From: Acidobacteriota bacterium
GTDB lineage: Bacteria > Acidobacteriota > Terriglobia > Terriglobales > Acidobacteriaceae
Assembly: GCA_021781495.1 (NCBI GenBank)
Contig: JAJXWS010000020.1
Location: forward strand, 1-40,889
Direction: 5' to 3'
Length of the DNA stretch: 40,889 bases
The translations under genes were made by a program, and so were the position numbers. The notes below the pieces were generated by a model, which worked only from the letters and a program-made list of their open reading frames with translations, ran no database searches and was not told where the DNA came from. This document shows positions 1 through 7,128 of the stretch, in pieces. Position 1 is the first letter of the stretch. Every line of letters begins with the position of its first letter.

Positions 1-19
1 TCAGGAGTTCGTGCTCCAT
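1..19 (-). CDS. Start of a gene truncated by the window edge (tentative)
   Basis: After the stop of the small membrane protein, the minus strand carries GGAG, six bases, then ATG, and stays open for the six codons left (M-E-H-E-L-L). The gene would be co-transcribed with the upstream small membrane protein from the sigma-54-like promoter. Six codons cannot identify a product and the call rests only on spacing and the Shine-Dalgarno-like sequence. Confidence 0.25.
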
Positions 20-30
20 GTGCGACTCCG

Positions 31-351
31 CTAATGCACAAAGGATGAGGGCGTCTTGCTGTGCAGCAAGGCCTGTGTTGGGAATGCAACGAAGGATTCT
101 GCGGCAGCCTGCTCCAGACGCACGTGATTCTCAATCTGCTGCAGAAGCACCTCTGTTGGCACGGAAGGCGGAACAGCAATGGACGGCGCAACCTGGTCTG
201 AGAAGAAGCGTGTCGGAGCCGCCTTTGCCGTTGGAAGCTCGGGCTGATCCGGCGTCTGCGACCAGTCTGAATGCGAGGATGCTGCAAACGCAGCGACAAT
301 AACCGCGACGCCAAAGAGCGTGAAGCATAACCCCATCAAAAGCATATACAC
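31..351 (-). CDS. Small single-pass membrane protein, unknown function
   Basis: The product is about 106 aa: a hydrophobic N-terminal segment (LLMGLCFTLFGVAVIVAAFA) followed by a Pro/Ala-rich polar tail, so it is probably anchored by its N-terminus. I chose a GTG start because a full AGGAGG lies eight bases upstream; an ATG two codons later is the alternative. The gene is divergent from the heme-sensing kinase/regulator pair and is preceded by a near-consensus -24/-12 promoter with two dyads further up, so it is probably the first gene of that regulator's target operon, which continues off the left edge. I recognise no family and assign no function. Confidence 0.6.
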   Translation of the reverse strand: MYMLLMGLCFTLFGVAVIVAAFAASSHSDWSQTPDQPELPTAKAAPTRFFSDQVAPSIAVPPSVPTEVLLQQIENHVRLEQAAAESFVAFPTQALLHSKTPSSFVH

Positions 352-382
352 CGCACGTTCCTCCTTTTCTGCTCCCGTTCTT

Positions 383-398
383 AGCACGTCGCGTGCCC
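383..398 (-). promoter_or_regulatory. Sigma-54 (-24/-12) promoter
   Basis: Read on the minus strand the sequence is GGGCACGCGACGTGCT. It matches the RpoN consensus TGGCACG-N4-TTGCW at all but two specified positions and keeps the invariant GG-N10-GC spacing. Transcription would start near 372, leaving a leader of about 20 nt that contains the AGGAGG of the small membrane-protein gene. A sigma-54-activator gene lies on the other side, and two dyads sit about 90-120 bp upstream of the predicted start, the usual range for enhancer sites. Confidence 0.6.
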
Positions 399-459
399 TT
401 GCGGGCTGCGCCTAACTTCTTTTGTTGCAACATCCTCGTTGAGCCTCTTCGCGCCGGAC

Positions 460-495
460 TGACATTTTGTCATGGCCCGGCTGACAATTCGTCAG
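460..495. promoter_or_regulatory. Paired dyads, candidate enhancer-binding sites for the adjacent sigma-54 activator
   Basis: Two inverted repeats share the half-site TGAC: TGACATTTTGTCA at 460-472 and CTGACAATTCGTCAG at 481-495. Both are perfect dyads. Their centres (466 and 488) are 22 bp apart, two helical turns, so two regulator dimers would bind the same face of the helix. They lie about 70-110 bp upstream of the -24/-12 element of the divergent gene and just upstream of the histidine kinase gene, so autoregulation is also possible. A third weaker dyad (GCCGT-N5-ACGGC, 495-509) follows. Confidence 0.5.
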
Positions 496-553
496 CCGTT
501 GACGACGGCAGGGCGGTGTGCAAAAATGCGCAACCAGTTATCGGAACATCCAC

Positions 554-2422
554 ATGAAGTTACGATTTGCCAGCATGACCGTCGGTCTCACGCTGGGAAT
601 CACAGCGGCGGTGGTGTTGTCCTGTGCCGTGGCTACGTACTTCTACTCCGTCCACCACTTCAACAGTGTGCTCCAGTTGGCGCGCACAAATGCGCTGAGC
701 GAGAGCGAGTTGATTCAGACCGCGCTTGAACACGCGATGCTGACCAATGACCGTCAGTTGGTTGGGCAGATGATGGACGGATTCGGCAGGCAGGCGCGAG
801 TACGGAAGATCGTGTTGCTGGACCGGAATGGCATTCCACGGTACTGGAGTGCGCCGCTGAACGAGGAGGATTTCCAGATGAGTTCGCCTACCTGCCAGGC
901 ATGTCATCGCAATCCGGCGGATAAGAAAATATCGAGCCATGAGATTGAAATTCGTGGCGGATCAAATCTGCGAACCATGGTCCCAATCCGTAACACTGCG
1001 GCCTGCCATCGCTGCCACTCTCCTGCGCAGACGATCAACGGGGTCCTGGTCCTGGACTACGATGTTGGCGCGGTTCGCGCCGACGTGTCGCGGGATCTGC
1101 GCTGGATGGTCGCCGGTACTGGAGCGCTCACCTTCGTGATGGTGGGAGCCATCTTTGTGGTGATCCGGCTGTCGTTTCTGCGCAGGCTGCAGCGGCTGGA
1201 AACCATCGCGCGCCAGGTTTCCCAGGGCGACCTTGAGCGACGGGCGCCGGTGGATGGCTCTGATACGCTGGCATGGCTGGGCCGCGAATTCAACATGATG
1301 GCCGACTCGGTAGCTGGCCTGGTCGGCGAGGTAAGCGCACAAAGAGAACGGCTGGAAACCGTGATCAACAGCATTGACGATGGCATTGTTGTGCTGAATC
1401 CGGAGCGGCGGATCATTGCCGCGAATGATGCGTTTCTGCAGCGGACCGGCAGTGCCCGCGAACAGGTTCTGGGATGCCTGTGCTACAAGCTCCGCACCAG
1501 TTCCTGCGCAATGGCGGACTGCCCCACCCTTGCGTATCTGAAGTCTGGCAAGCACCAGGTGCGCATCTGCGAGCGCCGCCGTCAGGACGGCTCAGTGGCA
1601 TGGGAGGAGATTCATGTGTCCCCCATCCTGGACGCGCACGGCCGCCTGACGCATGTCGTAGAGGTGTGGCGGGACATATCAGAGAGACGCGCCGCCGAGG
1701 CAAAATTGGCAGAATCGCATCGGCATGCTTCGCTCGGGGTGCTGGCATCCGGGTTCTCGCATGAATTGAACACTCCACTCGGCACTGTGCTCACCTGCGT
1801 TGAGGGCATTCTGCGCGAAGCTCACGCCGAACAGAACGGACAACTGGATTCGACCAGAATCAGCGAAAATGCATCGATTGCGCGTGAGCAACTGTTGCGC
1901 TGCCGGGGCATTACTCAACAATTTCTGCGTCTTTCGCGAGGGCAGCGTCACGGCGGCACAGTCGTCGATATGCGCGAGGCGATTGAATCGGCACAGCGGC
2001 TTGTGGACCCCACGGCACGCGCGCACGCTGTGCGGATTGAGGTGGCGCCGCTTTCGGATGGACTGCAGGTGAGAGCGGACGAGGCGGAGTTGCAGGATCT
2101 GCTCATCAACCTGCTGATCAACGCCATTCAGGCCTCCGGGCCCGGCAGCCGGGTTACGGTGGAAGCCACGGGAAACAGCGACGTGCATGTCCGCATCTGC
2201 GATGAGGGGTGCGGGATTGCACAGGAGAATTTGCACAAGATCTTCGAGCCGTTCTTCAGCATGCGGCAGGGTGGAACCGGGCTGGGACTATTCCTCTCGC
2301 TGAATGCTGTTCGCAGCTGGGGCGGCGACATTCATGTGAACAGCACTCCCGGCAAGGGATCCATGTTCGAAGTCGTACTGCCCGCAATTCATCCCGATCC
2401 GGAACAGGAGGTTGGGTCATGA
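554..2422 (+). CDS. Membrane sensor histidine kinase with periplasmic c-type heme motifs, HAMP and PAS
   Basis: Autophosphorylating sensor of a two-component system. Numbering runs from an in-frame GTG at 518; I prefer the ATG twelve codons later at 554, though neither has a strong ribosome site. Order: TM1 (about 20-43), a periplasmic domain with two heme c motifs (CQACH 126-130, CHRCH 163-167), TM2 (about 196-218), HAMP (220-270), PAS (280-385), then a HisKA/HATPase_c kinase. His415 in FSHELNTPLG is the likely phosphorylated residue, and the N box (LLINLLINAIQAS) and GTGLGL box are intact. The PAS carries several cysteines (320-335, ending in C-P), a pattern seen in some redox or metal-responsive PAS domains. 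The stop overlaps the regulator's start (ATGA). A covalent-heme sensor suggests redox, NO or ligand sensing in the periplasm; the signal itself is not readable from sequence. Confidence 0.9.
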   Translation: MKLRFASMTVGLTLGITAAVVLSCAVATYFYSVHHFNSVLQLARTNALSESELIQTALEHAMLTNDRQLVGQMMDGFGRQARVRKIVLLDRNGIPRYWSAPLNEEDFQMSSPTCQACHRNPADKKISSHEIEIRGGSNLRTMVPIRNTAACHRCHSPAQTINGVLVLDYDVGAVRADVSRDLRWMVAGTGALTFVMVGAIFVVIRLSFLRRLQRLETIARQVSQGDLERRAPVDGSDTLAWLGREFNMMADSVAGLVGEVSAQRERLETVINSIDDGIVVLNPERRIIAANDAFLQRTGSAREQVLGCLCYKLRTSSCAMADCPTLAYLKSGKHQVRICERRRQDGSVAWEEIHVSPILDAHGRLTHVVEVWRDISERRAAEAKLAESHRHASLGVLASGFSHELNTPLGTVLTCVEGILREAHAEQNGQLDSTRISENASIAREQLLRCRGITQQFLRLSRGQRHGGTVVDMREAIESAQRLVDPTARAHAVRIEVAPLSDGLQVRADEAELQDLLINLLINAIQASGPGSRVTVEATGNSDVHVRICDEGCGIAQENLHKIFEPFFSMRQGGTGLGLFLSLNAVRSWGGDIHVNSTPGKGSMFEVVLPAIHPDPEQEVGS

Positions 2423-3780
2423 ATCCATCTTCCATCCTTTTGGTCGATGACGATGCGGCGTTTCGCCACGTCATGGCGCGCGAGCTTCAGCGAATCGGCT
2501 ATGAGGTTGCCACTGCATCGTCGGGCGAGGAAGCGATCCAGCGCGTATCTGCGAATGAACCGGACGTGGTTGTTCTGGATTTGCGGCTGCCGGGCATGGG
2601 CGGTCTGGATGCGTTGCGGGAGATCAATACCAATGCGCCGGGGACCGAGGTGATTATGCTCACCGGTCACGGATCCATCGACACGGCCATTGAATCGATC
2701 CGAATCGGCGCATTCGATTACGTGGTCAAGCCCTGCCCGCTGGACGAGCTGGATATTCGCATTCAACGCGCACTGGAGCGGCGCACGCTGCGCCGTCGCG
2801 CCAATCTTCTGGATCGCGCGCTGACTCCTCCTGATCTTGAAGGCTCGTTCATCGGCGAAAGTCCTGAGTTTCGCCGCCTGCTCAGCATCCTGCATCGCAT
2901 CGCTCCCAGCGATGCTTCTGTCCTCATCCTGGGTGAAACCGGATCGGGCAAGGAGCGAGTCGCCAAGCTGATTCATGCCCACAGCTCGCGAAGAGCGAAG
3001 CCGTTTGTCGTGGTGGAGTGCGCAGCATTGCAGGAGAATCTGCTGCAGAGCGAGCTGTTCGGGCATGAGCGCGGATCCTTCACCGGTGCGGATCGCGCGA
3101 AGCCCGGCCTGTTTGAAGTTGCGGACGGCGGAACCATTTTTCTGGACGAGGTTGGCGAGATCAGCCCCACCATCCAGACAACCCTGTTGCGCGTGCTCGA
3201 CACCTCCACATTCCGGCATCTGGGCGGCACGCGGGAGATTCGCGTAGACGTTCGAGTTCTGACCGCCACCAACCGCAATATTCCGGGCATGGTACGGCAG
3301 GGGCACTTCCGCGAAGATCTGTACTACAGGCTGAGCACAATCACGGTGGAGGTTCCGCCCTTGCGGATGCGCAGCGGCGACATCGACCTGCTGGCACAGC
3401 ACTTTGCAACAAAGCTCAACCTGCAGTTCGGGTCAAACAAACAGCTCAGTGAAGAGGCACTCGCACTTCTGCGGCAGCATCCCTGGCCCGGCAATGTGCG
3501 CGAGCTTCTGCACGTGGTGGAAGCGGCGCTGGTGCTGTGCGAGAGCTCCACGGTGCTTCCGGAGCATCTTCCACCCGCATTGCAACCTGCCCGACCGCCG
3601 GCAAAAACGGAATTGCCGATGGCTTCTCCGTCTGTGTCTACGCTTGAAACGGCGGAGCGCGCGCATATTCTTGCAGCCCTTGAGGCCTGCAAGGGACACC
3701 GCGGCCATACAGCACGCTTGCTTGGAATCAGCGAGCGAAACCTGTATCGCAAGCTGCGCGACTACGATCTGCTCTGCTGA
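2419..3780 (+). CDS. Sigma-54-dependent response regulator (NtrC/AtoC type)
   Basis: 453 aa. Receiver domain (about 5-118) with Asp54 in VVLDLRLPG as phosphoacceptor and a conserved Lys near 104; AAA+ sigma-54 interaction domain (about 143-370) with Walker A GETGSGKE (172-179), the sigma-54-contacting loop as GSFTGA (219-224, Ser in place of the commoner Ala), and Walker B-type GGTIFLDEVGE; C-terminal Fis-type helix-turn-helix (TARLLGISERNLYRKLRDY). It is the partner of the overlapping heme-c kinase. Predicted targets are the dyads at 460-495 and the -24/-12 promoter at 383-398. The start is set by the ATGA overlap; an upstream in-frame extension is only an open frame inside the kinase gene. 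Confidence 0.93.
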   Translation: MNPSSILLVDDDAAFRHVMARELQRIGYEVATASSGEEAIQRVSANEPDVVVLDLRLPGMGGLDALREINTNAPGTEVIMLTGHGSIDTAIESIRIGAFDYVVKPCPLDELDIRIQRALERRTLRRRANLLDRALTPPDLEGSFIGESPEFRRLLSILHRIAPSDASVLILGETGSGKERVAKLIHAHSSRRAKPFVVVECAALQENLLQSELFGHERGSFTGADRAKPGLFEVADGGTIFLDEVGEISPTIQTTLLRVLDTSTFRHLGGTREIRVDVRVLTATNRNIPGMVRQGHFREDLYYRLSTITVEVPPLRMRSGDIDLLAQHFATKLNLQFGSNKQLSEEALALLRQHPWPGNVRELLHVVEAALVLCESSTVLPEHLPPALQPARPPAKTELPMASPSVSTLETAERAHILAALEACKGHRGHTARLLGISERNLYRKLRDYDLLC

Positions 3781-3877
3781 AGAACCAGCGGACGAAGCCG
3801 TGAGAAGCATCGCGTGTCCTGCCATGAAAGCCGCATAGCCTGCCAGCCGGGTTACTGCACGGACTCGCATCAGGAAT

Positions 3878-3901
3878 GGGCGCGATGAAATCATCGCACC
3901 C
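3878..3901. terminator. Hairpin between convergent genes, possible weak bidirectional terminator
   Basis: The stem is GGG, one mismatch, GCGATG, a four-base loop, then CATCGC, the mismatch and CCC. It lies between the response regulator stop and the stop of the small membrane protein on the other strand. No T-tract follows on either strand, so intrinsic termination is doubtful. The rest of the 3781-3924 gap shows nothing I can support. Confidence 0.3.
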
Positions 3902-3924
3902 GTGAACAGAACGACGTGCTCTGG

Positions 3925-4083
3925 CTAATGCTTGCCCGGGAATCCTCCCCACCCATGAAATGTCAGGTAGAGCGAATATCCGCAAACAGCAATGGATATC
4001 GCCATTTCAAGCAGCAGGCACGCGACGCCATATTTGTACCAGGACTCGTATTGGACTTCTTCGGCAGATGGCTGCGTATGCAT
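3925..4083 (-). CDS. 52-aa single-pass membrane protein downstream of the nitrate transporter
   Basis: The start is fixed by AAGGAGG six bases before the ATG. An N-terminal soluble stretch (MHTQPSAEEVQYESWYKYG) is followed by one hydrophobic helix (VACLLLEMAISIAVCGYSLYL) and a short Gly-rich end. It lies 41 bp downstream of the nitrate/nitrite MFS transporter on the same strand, probably in the same transcript. Small membrane partners of MFS transporters are known in other families, but I do not recognise this one; a role as accessory subunit is inferred from position only. Confidence 0.6.
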   Translation of the reverse strand: MHTQPSAEEVQYESWYKYGVACLLLEMAISIAVCGYSLYLTFHGWGGFPGKH

Positions 4084-4123
4084 CGATTTCCTCCTTGGGC
4101 AGTGTTCTGGGAGTTGTGTGCGA

Positions 4124-5431
4124 CTAGGCTTCCTCAAAGGCAAGCGCATTCGTCAGCAGGCCGTGCTCTTCCGGGTGACGTTCATGGCGCGCGGCCCAGA
4201 AGTAGAAGAGCACGAAGGGAAGAAAGAGGAAGAGCGCAACATAGGCGTATCCGATGTGGATGTTCGATCCGCTCGCAAAGATAAGCGGGTAAGCAATTGC
4301 AGCCGCTGTGCTGACGCCGCCGATGAAGCCCGCAGCCGCACCGGGCCGATCCGGAAACAGCAGCGGCACCAGGGCAAACGTGCCTCCAGTGCCAAATGAG
4401 ATGAAGACGCCCAGCGCGACGAGAACCGAGACCGAGATGTGCAGCGAGCCGGTCATTCCGCCTACCGTGAGCCCGGCCATGGCCATCACGATAAGCAGCA
4501 GAGCAATTCCCAGCCAGTGAAGGCGAGGCGCGTAGGGCAGGTTCCTGGCAATGAACGGCAGCGGCGTCCAGCCCTTGCGCTGGAAGAGGTCCGACATGAA
4601 TCCCGAGAAGGGGCGAAAGAGCGAGGCCGTGAAGGATTGCACGGCAGCGAATGTTCCAGCGGCAATTTGAATGCCCGCAACGCTGTTGAAGCCAAGAGCA
4701 AGGATGGCTTCGTGGAAGCCGCGCGTGAAGTAGCTCGGCAACCATGCGTTCATTGAGATCTCAAGTCCGAACGACATCGCATACGCCAGCATCAAGGCAA
4801 TCGCAATGTAACGGCTCCAGACGAAGAGCGTTCCGCGCAGGTCGCTTCGGCTGCGCACAAGCTCCCGCGCCTGGCTTGATCGTGCAGATTGGCCACGCAC
4901 CAGGTACCAAACCGCGATGCCAATCGCAACCACGCCAAGCCACAGAAAGGCTCCCTGATAGTTCAGCCCGAAAATGCGGGGCAGCAGCAGGGCGCCTGCT
5001 CCGGCTCCCACGTTGCCCGTGCCCGCATACAGTCCCTCCGCGGTGCCAATTTCGTGCGCATCAAACCATTGCGCTACGTGCTGAATGCCTACAACGAAGG
5101 ACACGCCCGCGATGGCAACAATCACGCGCTCAACAAACAGCGCACTGTAGCTTGCGGTGTAGGCCGATGCTATGGACACCGCCCCACAGACAAGGAGGAT
5201 GAAGGCAAAGGTTCTCGGCGCTCCAAAGCGATCCGAGGCCCAGCCGGCGATAATCCTTCCTGCTGGCGCCATCCAGATTGCGGAGCTGGCCAGCAATCCG
5301 AGCGCCTTGATGTTGAGGTGATAATGCGCCGCGATGCTGGGGCTGAATGCGGCTGTTGAAAACCACATCAGGAAGCACCAGAAGAAACCGACCGTCGCAA
5401 TGATGAGTTGCTCCACCTTATGAGTTGACAT
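4124..5431 (-). CDS. Nitrate/nitrite MFS transporter (NarK/NasA type)
   Basis: 435 aa, about 12 transmembrane helices. Glycine-rich signatures typical of the nitrate/nitrite porter family are visible: GTGNVGAGAGALLLPR in the first half and AAAGFIGGVSTAAAIAYP in the second. Together with its place between nitrite/nitrate-reducing enzymes this supports nitrate or nitrite uptake across the inner membrane rather than another MFS substrate. The ATG is preceded by AAGGAG six bases away. A hairpin (TGTCTG...CAGACA, 5513-5537) lies in the 141-bp leader between the upstream porin gene and this start; no T-run follows it, so the gene may either be in the nirA transcript or have its own promoter. The family call is firm; direction and substrate choice are inferred. 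Confidence 0.85.
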   Translation of the reverse strand: MSTHKVEQLIIATVGFFWCFLMWFSTAAFSPSIAAHYHLNIKALGLLASSAIWMAPAGRIIAGWASDRFGAPRTFAFILLVCGAVSIASAYTASYSALFVERVIVAIAGVSFVVGIQHVAQWFDAHEIGTAEGLYAGTGNVGAGAGALLLPRIFGLNYQGAFLWLGVVAIGIAVWYLVRGQSARSSQARELVRSRSDLRGTLFVWSRYIAIALMLAYAMSFGLEISMNAWLPSYFTRGFHEAILALGFNSVAGIQIAAGTFAAVQSFTASLFRPFSGFMSDLFQRKGWTPLPFIARNLPYAPRLHWLGIALLLIVMAMAGLTVGGMTGSLHISVSVLVALGVFISFGTGGTFALVPLLFPDRPGAAAGFIGGVSTAAAIAYPLIFASGSNIHIGYAYVALFLFLPFVLFYFWAARHERHPEEHGLLTNALAFEEA

Positions 5432-5573
5432 ATCTCTCCTTGTAGAGGCAGTGGGGAAGAATCGCCGGATGTCTCACTTCGTACTCTTGCGCTTGGATTA
5501 ACTCGTCGAACATGTCTGCGCTGAGAGTTCACAGACACTGCGGTTGTTGCGCTGCGCAGCTCGCAGCAAACGC

Positions 5574-7052
5574 CTATTTGGTCTTGCCTCCCGTATGAAT
5601 GCGGCTCCAGTGATAGACACACTCCACGTATCCGTACTGCATGTTTTTGCCGGACGGATAGATTGCACCAATGACGGATTTGCCCTGGGCAAAGGCGTAG
5701 TAGAAGTTCAGATCGAGAGCCTTGACCGCGTGCCAGTCCGCACTCACGTCTGCCACTGAGGCGAACGATGAGGCTCCGTTTGCGGGACGTCCGACGTAGC
5801 CGAAGACTTTGTTGTCGAAGGCGCCTCCGCCCAGATACCACAGATCATGCGATGACGTCAGTTCAAGCCAATGCAGATCCGAGCGTAGTGAGAGCGCCTT
5901 CATGGGTTGGTCCATCAGCTGCACAAATTCTTCCGTGCTGTTCATCTGGTTGTAGAACGGAAGGCGCGCGTAGATGCGTGGTGTTGGAAGCACCTGAAAG
6001 AAGGTGTTGTGCGTATTGTCCGCGGCATTCTCGTCGCCTGTTGAGCGGAACCAACCGCCGCGCAGCCATGGACTGGTGGCCACATGGCTCAACTGGTAGC
6101 CGCCTTCTACTGCCGCTGCTCCGGCTTTATGTGACTGCACGCCCCAGCTGCCATTTTGCGCAGCGCCCCAGAAGAGAAAGTCGAATTGCCCCGGGCCCGC
6201 AGGAAGACTGGCGAGGAGATCGCCACCGTATGTTCCGATGCGGGTATTTGCGTGATCGGCGCCGCGCAATGCAGCGCTTCGATTGTCGGTCTTGGTCAGG
6301 CCGGTGCGGCCGTCGTGGAAGCCCAATGCAAATGCACGCGCAAGAACATGACTCCCTGCCGATCGTGTGAGTGCCAGGTATTGCACATCGACGTTCAGCT
6401 CTGGGTTGCCGTTCATGTTGAAGACTCCCTGGTCCGCGCGCGCGGCAAATGCGGTCACGTTCCATGGCCCCATCTGCGAGTGAAGATCAACTCCGTCAAA
6501 GCTGCGCTGCGCGTTCGAGAATCCAAAGTCCCCGATCAAACGGTGCGCAATGCGCTGCTGCTGCAGCCAGGTGATGGTGCGATCCGCCGGCTTGGTCTCA
6601 GTGCCATCCATGAATTCAAATCGACCAATGCGAAGATTTGTTTTCGCAGACGTAAAGCGGACAAACCCCTGCTTGAGAAACGCTGCTGCCGGATAGGAGT
6701 TTGTGTTTGCCGCGTAATAGCTCGCGCCCAGCCCGAGTTGCCCTTGTCCATTGCCGGCGCCAACAGCGTTGTCGGGAGCATCGAGTATCGACGGCTGTGA
6801 GAGCTCCAACTTCCAGTCCCATCGTTTCAGCCGCTGCTCGACGGCAATGCGCAGTAACGATTCGACGTAAGCATATTCATTCGAGGCCGGTGGCGCTGCA
6901 AACCATTGCCACGAGTCCACACGCGTTCGATCCATTACGCTCACCTGCAGCGAGCGGCCAGAGGATCCGGTTGACTGAGCACACACAACATGCGACATCG
7001 CGCTGAGCAGGACGAGAGTGAATGAAAGACTGCGACGAATTTTTTGATACAC
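5574..7052 (-). CDS. Outer-membrane beta-barrel of the alginate-export family, probable anion porin for nitrate
   Basis: 492 aa with an N-terminal signal peptide ending near VVCAQ. The remainder alternates short amphipathic strands rich in aromatic residues and Gly, with family-like features (NLRIGRFEFMDG, then RLIGDFGFSNAQRSFDGVD) and a final aromatic strand. It starts at GTG, with GAGGAG five bases upstream. It sits between the diflavin reductase and the nitrate transporter on the same strand, 76 bp after the reductase, so it is probably in the nitrite reductase operon. The likely role is outer-membrane passage of nitrate/nitrite. Family identity is reasonably sure; the substrate is inferred from neighbours. 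Confidence 0.75.
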   Translation of the reverse strand: MYQKIRRSLSFTLVLLSAMSHVVCAQSTGSSGRSLQVSVMDRTRVDSWQWFAAPPASNEYAYVESLLRIAVEQRLKRWDWKLELSQPSILDAPDNAVGAGNGQGQLGLGASYYAANTNSYPAAAFLKQGFVRFTSAKTNLRIGRFEFMDGTETKPADRTITWLQQQRIAHRLIGDFGFSNAQRSFDGVDLHSQMGPWNVTAFAARADQGVFNMNGNPELNVDVQYLALTRSAGSHVLARAFALGFHDGRTGLTKTDNRSAALRGADHANTRIGTYGGDLLASLPAGPGQFDFLFWGAAQNGSWGVQSHKAGAAAVEGGYQLSHVATSPWLRGGWFRSTGDENAADNTHNTFFQVLPTPRIYARLPFYNQMNSTEEFVQLMDQPMKALSLRSDLHWLELTSSHDLWYLGGGAFDNKVFGYVGRPANGASSFASVADVSADWHAVKALDLNFYYAFAQGKSVIGAIYPSGKNMQYGYVECVYHWSRIHTGGKTK

Positions 7053-7128
7053 GAAGTCTCCTCGGGGAATAAATGCTCATGCATCCATACGTGCACTGCG
7101 CTTCTACTGGAGGCAAGCCGGATGAATC

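Noticed and set aside
2389..3402. Minus-strand open frame of 337 codons opposite the sigma-54 activator
   Set aside because: The sense strand has a full set of AAA+ and receiver motifs; the antisense frame has none.
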